64,000 nucleotides of DNA from Streptomyces mashuensis (lineage in GTDB: Bacteria; Actinomycetota; Actinomycetes; Streptomycetales; Streptomycetaceae), in contig NZ_BNBD01000005.1 in the NCBI RefSeq assembly GCF_014654785.1, positions 248,001 through 312,000 on the forward strand, given 5' to 3'. Shown piece by piece: positions 41,243-49,723 of the stretch. The notes under the pieces are model-generated. The model was not told the origin of the DNA. It did not search any database and saw only the letters and a program-made list of their open reading frames with translations. Made by a program: the position numbers and the translations under genes. Positions within the stretch are counted from its first letter, which is position 1, and each line of letters opens with the position of its first letter.

Positions 41243-42364
41243 GTGAGTCTGACGGGCACCCCCTTCCTCCTCACCACGATCGTCCTGGTCGTGGTGGCGC
41301 TGGCGCTGCCGTTGACGCTGTGGACCCGGATAGGCGGCCCCGCCCCCGTCCGGCACGCGGCGCGGTTCTCCATGCTGCTGTTCGCGCAGGCCACGGCGAT
41401 ATCCCTGGTCTTCGTGATCGTCAACAACGCCAACGGCCTCTTCGACACCTGGGGCGATCTGCTCGGCACGGGCAGCCACGTCAAGGCCGCCGCCGACCTC
41501 GGCCCCGACGGCACGGGCGGCAAGTCCCCCGACAGCGAGCCCAAGGTCGTGCAGAAGTTCTCCCCGGCCTCCGACAAGCGCATGGGGCCGGGCGTGCAGG
41601 AGACCCGGCTGAAGGGCCGCATATCCGGCGTCGAGGGCGAGGTGTACGTGTGGCTGCCGCCGCAGTACGACGACCCCGCCTACAAGGACCGGAAGTTCCC
41701 CGTGGTCGAGGTGCTGCCCGGCTTCCCCGGCTCGGCGAAGGCCTGGTTCGGCACCCTCAACGTCAATACGCAGCTCAAGCCGCTGATGGAGAAGGGCGAG
41801 GTGGCACCGTTCGTCATCGTCGCCCCGCGCACCACCCTCCTCGGCGACACCGACACCGGCTGCGCCAACGTTCCCGGCAAGGTCAACGCCGACACCTGGC
41901 TCAGCGTCGACGTCCGCAAGATGGTGACCGACACCTTCCGCGTCGACGAGCGGCCCGACGGCTGGGCCGTCGCCGGCTACTCGGCCGGGGCCCACTGCGC
42001 CGCCAGACTCGCCGTCGCCCACCCCGACCGCTACCGCGCCGGCGTGAGCCTGTCCGGGTACAACGACCCCGCCGGTGAGCCGTCCTCCCTCACGGCGCGG
42101 ACGCCGGAGCTGCGGGACGCCAACAACCCGCTGAAGATCCTGGAGCGGGCGGCCACGCCGCCCCGCGTCGCCCTGTTCGTCTCGGGCGCCGAGAACGACG
42201 GCTACCAGGGCGGCCAGGCCCTCAAGCAGGCGGCGAAGCCGCCCACCACCGTGCAGGTCAGCCTCATCCCCGCGGGCGCCGGCGGGCACGGCACCGCCGT
42301 GTGGAAGCAGCAGGTGCCCGACGTCTTCCGCTGGCTGACCCGCCAGATCGGCCACAAGAGCTGA
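41243..42364 (+). CDS. Membrane-anchored alpha/beta-hydrolase (esterase D/mycolyltransferase fold)
   Basis: A 373-residue hydrolase. One or two N-terminal membrane segments (LLTTIVLVVVALALPLTLW and FSMLLFAQATAISLVFVIVN) place the catalytic domain outside the cell. The fold is esterase/antigen-85-like: VYVWLPPQYDDPAYKDRKFPVVEVLPGFPG, the nucleophile elbow GYSAGAHCA (GxSxG), an Asp near SGAENDGYQGG and the final His in GAGGHGTAVW. Cell-envelope acyl transfer or ester hydrolysis is likely; the substrate is unknown. GTG 41243 is the start, with little Shine-Dalgarno signal but an intact first membrane helix. Confidence 0.88.
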   Translation: MSLTGTPFLLTTIVLVVVALALPLTLWTRIGGPAPVRHAARFSMLLFAQATAISLVFVIVNNANGLFDTWGDLLGTGSHVKAAADLGPDGTGGKSPDSEPKVVQKFSPASDKRMGPGVQETRLKGRISGVEGEVYVWLPPQYDDPAYKDRKFPVVEVLPGFPGSAKAWFGTLNVNTQLKPLMEKGEVAPFVIVAPRTTLLGDTDTGCANVPGKVNADTWLSVDVRKMVTDTFRVDERPDGWAVAGYSAGAHCAARLAVAHPDRYRAGVSLSGYNDPAGEPSSLTARTPELRDANNPLKILERAATPPRVALFVSGAENDGYQGGQALKQAAKPPTTVQVSLIPAGAGGHGTAVWKQQVPDVFRWLTRQIGHKS

Positions 42365-42392
42365 GGCAGGATCCCGGGATCGCGGGCTCGTG

Positions 42393-43508
42393 CTACGCCG
42401 GCCGGGTCGCCCCCGCGAAGGGCATCTCGTCGACCGGGGCGATCCGCACCGGCGCGCCCGGGTGCGGTGCGTGGATCATCTTCCCGTCGCCGATGTACAG
42501 GCCGACGTGGCTCACGCCCGGGTAGAAGAACACCAGGTCACCGGGGGCCAGCCGGTCGCGGGCGATGCGCCGGCCCGCGGTGATCTGCGTGTACGTGGTG
42601 CGGGGCAGGGACACGCCGGCCGCCTGCCAGGCCGCCTGGGTGAGCCCGGAGCAGTCGAACGACGACGGGCCGGTCGCCCCCCAGACGTAGGGCTTGCCGA
42701 GGGCCCCGTACGCGTAGGCCACCGCCCGTGCGGCGCGGCCCGAGGCGGCCTGTACGGCGTCGTGGACGCCCGCGGCGGCCGAGCCGGCCGCGGCCTTCGC
42801 GCCGTCTGCGGCGCCGTCCGCGGCGGTGGCCGCGGCGCCCGTCGCCGCGTCCGTGGCGCCGTTCGCCGCCTCGACGGCCGTGCGCTGCCCGGCGGGGAGT
42901 TCGCTCAGCAGCCGGCGGGCCCGGTCCAGCTTGCTCTCGATGGTGCGCTTGTGCGCGGCGAGGGCGGCCTCCTCGCGCCGCAGCTCGGCGAGGCGGGTGC
43001 CGGCGGTGGCCCGGACCTGCCGGACCTCGCGGAGTTCGTGCTGGACGCGGGCGACGGCGCCCGCTTGTTCGGCACCGGCGCGGTCGGCGAGCGCGGCGCC
43101 CTCCAGGAAGCGCTCGGGGGAGTGGGAGAGGAGCAGGCGGACGCCGGTGGGCACGCCGCCGGCGCGGTACTGGGCGGTGGCGAAGGAGCCGAGGGCGTTG
43201 CGGGCGGCATTGAGCCGCTCGGTCTTCCGCGCGGCCTCGTCCTGGAGCCGGCCGACCTCGGCGCGGGCCCGGTCGGCCTTCTCCTTGGCGCCGTCGTACT
43301 TCTGGGTGGCCACCTCGGCCTGCCGGTAGTAGTCGGCGACCTCCGCCCTGACCTGCGCGGGCGTGGGGGCGGGTGCGGCGTGTGCGGTGCCGTCGAGGAC
43401 GGTGGCGGTGGCGACGCCGGCCAGGGCGAGGGTTGCCGCCGTGCGGGCGGTGTGGCCGGCGAGAGGGTGGTGCTTGGGCTTGCGGTGCGACGCCACGGCG
43501 GCCGTCAC
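42393..43508 (-). CDS. Secreted NlpC/P60 peptidoglycan hydrolase (RipA-like)
   Basis: A 371-residue exported endopeptidase. The signal peptide covers residues ~1-45 (basic start, TLALAGVATATVL, AHAAPAP). A long coiled coil spans ~50-205 (AEVATQKYDGAKEKADRARAEVGRLQDEAARK), then an Ala/Gly-rich linker of imperfect DGAADGAKAAAGSAAAG repeats. The C-terminal NlpC/P60 domain has the catalytic Cys in SSFDCSGLTQ and His in GVSHVGLYIGDGKMIHAPH. Coiled-coil NlpC enzymes are usually kept inactive until recruited to septa. GTG 43508 follows GGAAGGA. A strong hairpin in the leader (43537-43576) suggests post-initiation control. Confidence 0.94.
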   Translation of the reverse strand: MTAAVASHRKPKHHPLAGHTARTAATLALAGVATATVLDGTAHAAPAPTPAQVRAEVADYYRQAEVATQKYDGAKEKADRARAEVGRLQDEAARKTERLNAARNALGSFATAQYRAGGVPTGVRLLLSHSPERFLEGAALADRAGAEQAGAVARVQHELREVRQVRATAGTRLAELRREEAALAAHKRTIESKLDRARRLLSELPAGQRTAVEAANGATDAATGAAATAADGAADGAKAAAGSAAAGVHDAVQAASGRAARAVAYAYGALGKPYVWGATGPSSFDCSGLTQAAWQAAGVSLPRTTYTQITAGRRIARDRLAPGDLVFFYPGVSHVGLYIGDGKMIHAPHPGAPVRIAPVDEMPFAGATRPA

Positions 43509-43536
43509 TTCCTTCCGGTCCAGCTGGGGGGATGCC

Positions 43537-43576
43537 GGCGGCGGCCCGCGCGAGGGGGGAGGGGCGGGCCGCCGCC
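43537..43576 (-). promoter_or_regulatory. Strong 13-bp hairpin in the NlpC/P60 leader
   Basis: GGCGGCGGCCCGC (43537-43549) pairs perfectly with GCGGGCCGCCGCC (43564-43576), loop 14 bases. It lies 29 bases upstream of the GTG and upstream of the ribosome site. It could act as an attenuator or translation-control element. Confidence 0.65.
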
Positions 43577-43808
43577 GTCTGGAGGAGGACGCTAAACCTC
43601 GTGGTCACACGGAAACGGTCTTGACCGGTATTGCCCCCAATCAGCCGGTCGGCGACCGTTCGTGGTCACTTGAACCCCGTCAGCTGGGGAGATCCGGCGG
43701 CAGCTGACCGAAGTCTTGATCCTCTTCGGTCCCGGCCGGTACGGGTGATATGGGCGGTGACGGGACGGGTGAAAGGGCCGCAGTGCCGCCCCGCTAGGGT
43801 CGGGCCTC
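43577..43808. promoter_or_regulatory. Divergent region with duplicated CGTGGTCAC
   Basis: CGTGGTCAC occurs at 43600-43608 and 43661-43669 upstream of the NlpC gene, 61 bp apart in direct orientation. On the other side TAGGGT (43795-43800) lies eight bases before the ATG of the small membrane protein, predicting a near-leaderless start. I looked for and did not find the conserved core of a ydaO (c-di-AMP) riboswitch. No gene is present. Confidence 0.5.
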
Positions 43809-44162
43809 ATGGACGTACTGATTCACGCCCTCGTCGGCCTGCACATCATCGGCATCGCCGCCCTCCTCGGCGGCTTCCTCTCCCAGATGAAGGCCATGGG
43901 CAAGGGCGAGGCACGCATGAGCCCGGGGATGCTGCACGGCGCCCTGACCATGCTGGTCACCGGGGTGGCGCTGGTCGGCGTCCACCAGTCGCAGGGCGAC
44001 ACGCTCAACAACATCAAGATCGGCATCAAGCTCGCGCTGCTGATCGTCATCCTGGGCCTCGTCTACGTCAAGCGCGACGAGGAGAAGGTGGCCGCGCCGC
44101 TCTTCGGCACGGTGGGCGCCCTCACGGCGACCAACGTCTTCATCGCCGTCCTCTGGGTCTGA
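43809..44162 (+). CDS. Small four-helix integral membrane protein
   Basis: A 117-residue membrane protein with four predicted helices (LIHALVGLHIIGIAALLGGFL, GALTMLVTGVALVGVH, IGIKLALLIVILGLVYV, LFGTVGALTATNVFIAVLWV) and short polar loops. It is conserved next to pcrA in Streptomyces, but I know of no assigned function. It is translated from ATG 43809 just after a TAGGGT box. It precedes pcrA by about 105 bases, but pcrA has its own promoter. Confidence 0.88.
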   Translation: MDVLIHALVGLHIIGIAALLGGFLSQMKAMGKGEARMSPGMLHGALTMLVTGVALVGVHQSQGDTLNNIKIGIKLALLIVILGLVYVKRDEEKVAAPLFGTVGALTATNVFIAVLWV

Positions 44163-44234
44163 CAGCCCCGCGCGGGCCGCTCCCGGCCCGCCCCCGCTGT
44201 GCTCGTCGTCACTGATCCCCCGATGCCCCGCCCG

Positions 44235-44257
44235 CTGTCAGTGGGGCCGCCTAGACT
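44235..44257 (+). promoter_or_regulatory. PafBC-type (RecA-independent) DNA-damage promoter of pcrA
   Basis: CTGTCAGTG (44235-44243), N8, TAGACT (44252-44257) matches the actinobacterial RecA-NDp consensus TTGTCRGTG-N8-TANNNT at every position but the first T. It ends ten bases before the pcrA ATG, with GGGAGG between. Damage induction of pcrA is the expected consequence. Confidence 0.75.
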
Positions 44258-44266
44258 CGGGAGGCG

Positions 44267-46765
44267 ATGAGCAGCCTCTTTGACGACAGCTTCCTGGCGA
44301 ACCTCGCCGCTCCGGACCCGCACGGCGAGGAGCCCCCGCCGCCGGAGGAAGCGGAGCCCGAGCCCCTGCCGGACGACCTGTTCGGCGGGGCGTTCGACGT
44401 GCCCGTCCCCCGCGAGGCGTACTACCGCGACGGCGCCGCCCGCCCCGTCGTCGACCCGGCCGCCCTCCTGGAGGGCATGAACGACCAGCAGCGCGAGGCC
44501 GTCGTGCACAGCGGCTCCCCGCTGCTGATCGTCGCCGGCGCCGGCTCCGGCAAGACCCGCGTGCTCACCCACCGCATCGCCCACCTGCTGGGCGCGCGCG
44601 GCGTCCACCCCGGCCAGATCCTGGCGATCACCTTCACCAACAAGGCCGCCGGCGAGATGAAGGAGCGCGTCGAGCAGCTCGTCGGGCCGCGCGCGAACTC
44701 CATGTGGGTGATGACCTTCCACAGCGCCTGCGTGCGGATCCTGCGCCGCGAGAGCAAGAAGCTCGGCTTCACGTCGTCCTTCTCGATCTACGACGCGGCC
44801 GACTCCAAGCGCCTGATGGCGCTGGTCTGCCGCGACCTGGACCTCGACCCGAAGAAGTTCCCGCCGAAGTCCTTCAGCGCGAAGATCTCCAACCTCAAGA
44901 ACGAGCTCATCGACGAGGAGAGCTTCGCCGCGCAGGCCGCCGACGGCTTCGAGAAGACGCTCGCCGAGGCGTACGCGATGTACCAGTCGCGGCTGCGCGA
45001 GGCCAACGCCCTCGACTTCGACGACCTCATCATGACCACGGTCCACCTGCTCCAGGCGTTCCCGGACGTGGCCGAGCACTACCGCCGCCGCTTCCGGCAC
45101 GTCCTGGTCGACGAGTACCAGGACACCAACCACGCCCAGTACACGCTCGTCCGCGAGCTCGTGGGCACGCCCGGCACCACGGGCGACGAGGGCCCGGCCG
45201 AGCTGTGCGTCGTGGGCGACGCCGACCAGTCGATCTACGCGTTCCGCGGCGCCACCATCCGCAACATCCTCCAGTTCGAGGAGGACTACCCGGACGCCAC
45301 CACCATCCTGCTGGAGCAGAACTACCGCTCCACGCAGACGATCCTCAACGCCGCCAACGCCGTCATCGAGCGGAACGAGAACCGCCGCCCGAAGAACCTG
45401 TGGACCAACGCCGGCCAGGGCGCGGCCATCACCGGCTACGTCGCCGACTCCGAGCACGACGAGGCCCAGTTCGTCGCCGACGAGATCGACCGGCTGACCG
45501 ACGACGGCAAGGCCAAGGCGGGCGACGTCGCCGTCTTCTACCGCACCAACGCCCAGTCCCGCGTCTTCGAAGAGATCTTCATCCGCGTCGGCCTGCCCTA
45601 CAAGGTCGTCGGCGGCGTGCGCTTCTACGAGCGCAAGGAGGTCCGCGACGTCCTGGCCTACCTGCGGGTGCTCGCCAACCCCGAGGACTCCGTGCCGCTG
45701 CGCCGCATCCTCAACGTGCCCAAGCGCGGCATCGGCGAGCGCGCCGAGGCCATGATCGAGGCGCTGGCGCTGCGCGAGAAGATCAGCTTCGCGCAGGCGC
45801 TGCGGCGCGTCGACGAGGCGTACGGCATGGCCGCCCGCTCGGTCAACGCGGTCAAGCGGTTCAACGCCCTGCTGGAGGAGTTGCGCACGGTCGTGGAGTC
45901 CGGCGCCGGCCCCGCCACCGTCCTGGAGGCGGTCCTGGAGCAGTCGGGTTACCTGGCCGAGCTCCAGGCGTCGACCGACCCGCAGGACGAGACGCGCGTG
46001 GAGAACCTCCAGGAGCTCGCCGCCGTCGCCCTGGAGTTCGAGCAGGAGCGCACCGCCGAGGGCGTGGAGGGGCCGGGCACGCTGCCCGAGTTCCTGGAGA
46101 AGGTCGCCCTCGTCGCCGACTCCGACCAGATCCCCGACGAGGACGGCGAGGGCACCGGCGTCATCACGCTGATGACCCTGCACACGGCCAAGGGCCTGGA
46201 GTTCCCGGTCGTCTTCCTCACCGGCATGGAGGACGGCGTGTTCCCGCACATGCGGGCGCTCGGCCAGACCAAGGAGCTGGAGGAGGAGCGCCGCCTGGCG
46301 TACGTGGGCATCACCCGCGCCCGCGAGCGGCTGTACCTGACCCGCTCGGTCATGCGCAGCGCCTGGGGCCAGCCCTCCTACAACCCGCCGTCGCGGTTCC
46401 TGGAGGAGATCCCGGGGCAGTACGTGGACTGGCGCCGCACGGGCCCGGCCAAGCCGTCGGCCACGTCGCTGGGCGCCGGCTCGGGTTCCGGTTCCGGCTC
46501 GGGATCGGGTTACGGCTCCGGGCTGACCTCGGGCTTCTCGTCGTCGCGTACGAAGGCGGGGCCGTCCGGTTTCGCGACGCGCCGGGCCACGGAGCGGCCG
46601 GTGGTGGCGCTGTCCATCGGCGACCGGGTCACGCACGACTCGTTCGGCCTGGGCACCGTTCTCGCGGTGAAGGGCAGCGGGGACAACGCCGAGGCCACGA
46701 TCGACTTCGGCGACGAGAAGCCCAAGCGGCTGCTGCTCCGGTACGCGCCGGTCGAGAAGCTCTAG
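44267..46765 (+). CDS. pcrA: ATP-dependent DNA helicase PcrA (UvrD family)
   Basis: An 832-residue superfamily 1A 3'-5' helicase acting in nucleotide-excision repair, replication restart and removal of RecA filaments. Motif I (Walker A) AGAGSGKT is at residues 90-97, motif Ia ITFTNKAAGEM, motif II VDEYQDTNHAQ around D282-E283, motif III GDADQSIYAFRGA, motif IV EQNYRST, motif V VITLMTLHTAKGLEFPVVF and motif VI AYVGITRARERLYL. A Gly/Ser linker (GSGSGSGSGSGYGSG) precedes a C-terminal SH3-like RNA-polymerase-binding domain (GDRVTHDSFGLGTVLAVKG...). Length and motif set are complete. The promoter matches the PafBC damage-response consensus. Confidence 0.97.
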   Translation: MSSLFDDSFLANLAAPDPHGEEPPPPEEAEPEPLPDDLFGGAFDVPVPREAYYRDGAARPVVDPAALLEGMNDQQREAVVHSGSPLLIVAGAGSGKTRVLTHRIAHLLGARGVHPGQILAITFTNKAAGEMKERVEQLVGPRANSMWVMTFHSACVRILRRESKKLGFTSSFSIYDAADSKRLMALVCRDLDLDPKKFPPKSFSAKISNLKNELIDEESFAAQAADGFEKTLAEAYAMYQSRLREANALDFDDLIMTTVHLLQAFPDVAEHYRRRFRHVLVDEYQDTNHAQYTLVRELVGTPGTTGDEGPAELCVVGDADQSIYAFRGATIRNILQFEEDYPDATTILLEQNYRSTQTILNAANAVIERNENRRPKNLWTNAGQGAAITGYVADSEHDEAQFVADEIDRLTDDGKAKAGDVAVFYRTNAQSRVFEEIFIRVGLPYKVVGGVRFYERKEVRDVLAYLRVLANPEDSVPLRRILNVPKRGIGERAEAMIEALALREKISFAQALRRVDEAYGMAARSVNAVKRFNALLEELRTVVESGAGPATVLEAVLEQSGYLAELQASTDPQDETRVENLQELAAVALEFEQERTAEGVEGPGTLPEFLEKVALVADSDQIPDEDGEGTGVITLMTLHTAKGLEFPVVFLTGMEDGVFPHMRALGQTKELEEERRLAYVGITRARERLYLTRSVMRSAWGQPSYNPPSRFLEEIPGQYVDWRRTGPAKPSATSLGAGSGSGSGSGSGYGSGLTSGFSSSRTKAGPSGFATRRATERPVVALSIGDRVTHDSFGLGTVLAVKGSGDNAEATIDFGDEKPKRLLLRYAPVEKL

Positions 46766-46814
46766 CCGCGGGGCCGCGCGAGCCGCGGGGCCGCGCGAGC
46801 CGCGGGGCCCCGCG
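46764..46814. repeat. 17-bp tandem repeats and palindrome after pcrA
   Basis: AGCCGCGGGGCCGCGCG begins at 46764 and 46781, with a partial third at 46798. The last copy ends in CGCGGGGCCCCGCG (46801-46814), a perfect palindrome. It lies between the convergent pcrA and M23 stops and probably doubles as a bidirectional terminator. Confidence 0.8.
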
Positions 46815-46818
46815 CCCG

Positions 46819-48594
46819 TCAGGTCGGGTCGAGGCCGTGGCCGCGCAGCCAGGGCAGCGGGTCGACGGCCGAGCCGCCGGGCCGCACCTCGAAGTGGAGG
46901 TGCGGGCCGGTGGAGTTGCCGGAGTTGCCGGAGTAGGCGATGACGTCGCCGGCCTTGACCTTGCCGGAGCGGAGCTTGTAGCTGCTGAGGTGGCAGTACC
47001 AGGTCTCGGTGCCGTCGGGCGACGTCACTATGGCCATGTTGCCGTAGGCCACGTTGTACTGCGTGCGGACCGTGCCGTCGGTGGCGGCCATGACCGGGGT
47101 GCCGTACGAGACGGGGAAGTCGATGCCGGTGTGCACCGACATCCAGTTGATGCCGGCCTGCCCGTAGTAGGCGCTCAGCCCGTGCTGGCCGACGGGGAGC
47201 GAGAACTTGGGCCGCTCGCGCTCCTTGCGCTCGGCCTCCTCGGCCTGGCGCCGGCGCTCCTCCTCCTGGCGCGCCTTGAGGTCGAGGCGTTCCTGGGTGC
47301 GGTTGGCGCGGGTGGCGAAGTCGTCGGCGCCGCGGCTCAGGCCGGCCAGCTGGGTGTCGAGCTGGCTGTTGGCGGCCGCGGTCTTCACGGTGGTGTCGGG
47401 GGCGGAGGCGGCCGTGGGCTTGGGGGCCTCCTTCTCGCCGCCGGTCATCACCGACGCGGCGGCGACGCCGGCCACGCCCATGACGGCCACGGAGGGCACG
47501 GCGACGGTGAGCAGCGCCTTGCGGCGCGGGCGGTAGCCCGTACGGGCGGGTGCGCCGCCCTTGCGCCGGCCGGCGCGCGAGGTACCGCGGGCGCCGCGGC
47601 CCGGTGCGGCAGCGGGTTCGCCGTCCTCGGCGTGGCCGGCGTGCTCGTGCTCGGTGTCCTCCGCCTCGGACGCCTCGGAGTGCAGGCCGAACGCGGGTTC
47701 GCCGTCCGGTCCGGTGAAGTCGACGACCGACATCGCGCGGGTCTCGGCGTTGGCGACGGCCGCGCTGCCGGAGGTGGCCTGCGCGGGGATCGACGGTGCC
47801 GGGGCGGTCAGGTCGATGCCGGAGACGTCGACCATGAGGGTGGGGGAGTGCGGGGCCTGGGGCTGGTGGGGCACCTGGTGCTGGTGCTGGTGCTGGTGCT
47901 GGTGCTGGTGCTCAAGGTGGGCGTACGCGGACGCGTCCCAGGTCTGCGTCTGCTGGGCACTCAGGTCCCACTGCCCGGAGGTGTCCGCCGGGCCGGCCGC
48001 GGGCACGTTCCACGCGGTGGCGGCGTACGCGCCCGTGTCGTGACCCCCGCCGGCGTACGTGCCGGAGCCGGTACCGCCGTCCGCGAGCGCGCCCCAGTCG
48101 CCGGAGGCGGAACCGCCGCCGTACGGGGAAGCGTCGTACGCCCCGGTGTGGTGTGCGCCGTTGTGGTGCGCGCCTGTGTGGTGCGCCCCCGTGTCGTAGG
48201 GGCCGGTGGCGTACGCGCCGGTGTCGTAGCCCGTGCCGTACGTGCCGGTGGCCGGGCCGGTCTGCTGCTGCCAGGAGCCGGTGGTGTCCCAGCCGTGGGC
48301 GTCCCACTGGCCGGAGGCCTGCTGCCCGAGGTCCCAGGCGCCGGTGGCGTGGTGGTCCTGCGCGCCGAGGTCGTAACCGCTGAAGTCCCAGGTCTGGGTG
48401 TGGCCGGTGACGCCCCACTGCCCGGTCTGCCCGGTGTTGTCGCCCCAGGTGCCGTCGGGCTGGTGGCCCCAGCCGGCGCCGGAGGTGTGGTGACCCATGT
48501 GGCCGTGCGGGTCGTACGACGACGCGGCTTCGGGAGCGGGGACGGACGGAGCCTGGCCCGCCGACGGGTGACGGTCGTTCACCACCACTTCCAT
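46819..48594 (-). CDS. Membrane-anchored M23 peptidoglycan endopeptidase with low-complexity N-terminus
   Basis: A 591-residue cell-wall hydrolase. Residues 1-~270 are unusual low-complexity sequence rich in G, H, T, Y, W and Q, with TGAYxxxPYDTGAHHTGAHH-like repeats and an (HQ)n run. A basic patch and one transmembrane helix (LLTVAVPSVAVMGVAGVAAASVM, near 390) follow, then a coiled coil with RKxRxE-rich helix and the C-terminal M23 (LytM) domain. Its zinc ligands are H..D in SVHTGIDFPVSYG and HLHFEV. Topology places the enzyme outside and the repeats in the cytoplasm. The start is uncertain among ATG 48594 (AAGG upstream) and GTGs at 48588-48582. It is convergent with pcrA. Confidence 0.9.
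   Translation of the reverse strand: MEVVVNDRHPSAGQAPSVPAPEAASSYDPHGHMGHHTSGAGWGHQPDGTWGDNTGQTGQWGVTGHTQTWDFSGYDLGAQDHHATGAWDLGQQASGQWDAHGWDTTGSWQQQTGPATGTYGTGYDTGAYATGPYDTGAHHTGAHHNGAHHTGAYDASPYGGGSASGDWGALADGGTGSGTYAGGGHDTGAYAATAWNVPAAGPADTSGQWDLSAQQTQTWDASAYAHLEHQHQHQHQHQHQVPHQPQAPHSPTLMVDVSGIDLTAPAPSIPAQATSGSAAVANAETRAMSVVDFTGPDGEPAFGLHSEASEAEDTEHEHAGHAEDGEPAAAPGRGARGTSRAGRRKGGAPARTGYRPRRKALLTVAVPSVAVMGVAGVAAASVMTGGEKEAPKPTAASAPDTTVKTAAANSQLDTQLAGLSRGADDFATRANRTQERLDLKARQEEERRRQAEEAERKERERPKFSLPVGQHGLSAYYGQAGINWMSVHTGIDFPVSYGTPVMAATDGTVRTQYNVAYGNMAIVTSPDGTETWYCHLSSYKLRSGKVKAGDVIAYSGNSGNSTGPHLHFEVRPGGSAVDPLPWLRGHGLDPT
47875..47910 (-). repeat. Six CTGGTG hexamers encoding a His-Gln run
   Basis: Six perfect CTGGTG units on the + strand encode alternating His/Gln on the reverse strand within the M23 protein's cytoplasmic region. 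Such an in-frame microsatellite can gain or lose units without breaking the gene. Confidence 0.93.
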
Positions 48595-48808
48595 TTCGCC
48601 TTGGCGGAGGAGAATTAGCGGCGACTGTACCCGGCGGTACGCGGCAACGACAATCTTCATCACGTTTCACGGGGTAACAGGGCGGGCATTTAGCCGCCTT
48701 TTGGCGGACTGAACCGTCATGGGTCGCCTCGACGTTCGATATTCGTTCGACATCGGTGCGCGTAAGGGTGTACCGCGGCGTACGGGCGGGTCGCCCCGGG
48801 CGTGGCGG

Positions 48809-49723
48809 TCAGGCGACCGAGGCGGCCCCTGCCGCGCCCGCCGTGGCGTCGTCCACGGTCAGCGCCTGCCGGATGCCCATCGCCACCGTGCTGTGCACCG
48901 GCAGGGCGAGATGTCCCACGCCGCTGACGCGGACATTGCGCGCGTCGAGGTCGGGATGGTCGATGCGTGCGGTCTGCACCGGCACCATGATCTGATCCAG
49001 ATCACTCCAGAACGCGATGAATTGCGTCGCACAATGCGGTGCGGGTTCGGCGAGTTCGGCAATGACGTCGGAATCGGGACGCATCTGGCGCACCAGGGGG
49101 TGCAGGGAGGCGGGTGGCGCCACACGGGTCCCGCCGTGCGGGGTGCCGAGCGTGACCAGGGTGCGTACGCGCGCGTCGCCGCCCATGCGCTGGACGTAAT
49201 AGCGGGCGACCAGCCCGCCCAGGCTGTGCCCGACCATGTCGACGCGCTGGTGGCCGGTGGAGGCGCAGATCTCCTCCACGTGCCGCGCGAGCAGGGCGGC
49301 GGCGGCACGCAGGTCGCACGTCAGGGGCGAGTAGTTGAGCGACCAGACCTCCTGCCAGCCGTTCCGGCGCAGGGAGCGGCGCAGGAAGACGAAGACCGAA
49401 CGGTTGTCGATGAAGCCGTGCAGCAGCAGCACGGGCGGGTGTGCCGCATCGTGCGGCGCGCCGACGGGCTCCGCGGGCGGGCCCGAGACCGTGACGGCGG
49501 CGGCCGGCGCGGTACGGGACGGCGTGGCGCGGGGTGGTGCGGCGAGGGGCGGGGCGAGCGGTACCCGGGGCGGCCGGCGTTCCTGGGCGACGCCGGTCGG
49601 ATAGATCAGCAGATGGGCGGCGAGGATCGCCAGCTCGAGCACCGTGGACCGCAGCAGCGCGGCCGGTGGGCGCACAAGAGCACACGTGCGTAAGAGCGTA
49701 CTGAGCAAGGGCATGGTGCCCAT
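48809..49723 (-). CDS. Secreted triacylglycerol lipase-type alpha/beta-hydrolase
   Basis: A 304-residue lipase. A hydrophobic N-terminus (LRSTVLELAILAAHLLIYPTG) acts as signal or anchor. A Pro/Ala linker leads to the hydrolase core: VLLLHGFIDNRSVFVFL (oxyanion HG), the nucleophile elbow VGHSLGGLVARYY, an Asp near DLDQIMVP and the His in VSGVGHLALPVHS. It resembles the short Streptomyces EstA/LipA-like lipases that hydrolyse acyl esters. ATG 49723 is preferred (GGGAGG about ten bases upstream), with ATG 49714 the alternative; the longer frame upstream has no family likeness. It is divergent from the B12-binding gene. Confidence 0.9.
   Translation of the reverse strand: MGTMPLLSTLLRTCALVRPPAALLRSTVLELAILAAHLLIYPTGVAQERRPPRVPLAPPLAAPPRATPSRTAPAAAVTVSGPPAEPVGAPHDAAHPPVLLLHGFIDNRSVFVFLRRSLRRNGWQEVWSLNYSPLTCDLRAAAALLARHVEEICASTGHQRVDMVGHSLGGLVARYYVQRMGGDARVRTLVTLGTPHGGTRVAPPASLHPLVRQMRPDSDVIAELAEPAPHCATQFIAFWSDLDQIMVPVQTARIDHPDLDARNVRVSGVGHLALPVHSTVAMGIRQALTVDDATAGAAGAASVA

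Noticed and set aside
43577..43760. Possible ydaO (c-di-AMP) riboswitch upstream of the NlpC/P60 gene
   Set aside because: Such riboswitches often precede these genes in Streptomyces, but the conserved GGGGAAAC and GGGTGAA-type core elements are not seen on the reverse strand.
44789..45039. Short reverse-strand frames inside pcrA and other large genes
   Set aside because: Ser/Arg-rich shadow frames without ribosome sites or family likeness, fully explained by the codon bias of the sense gene.
44704..48618. A 1304-codon open frame spanning pcrA and the M23 gene
   Set aside because: It is a shadow of pcrA and of the antisense M23 gene; composition is Arg/Gly/Ala-rich with no domain, and both true genes have full family motifs.
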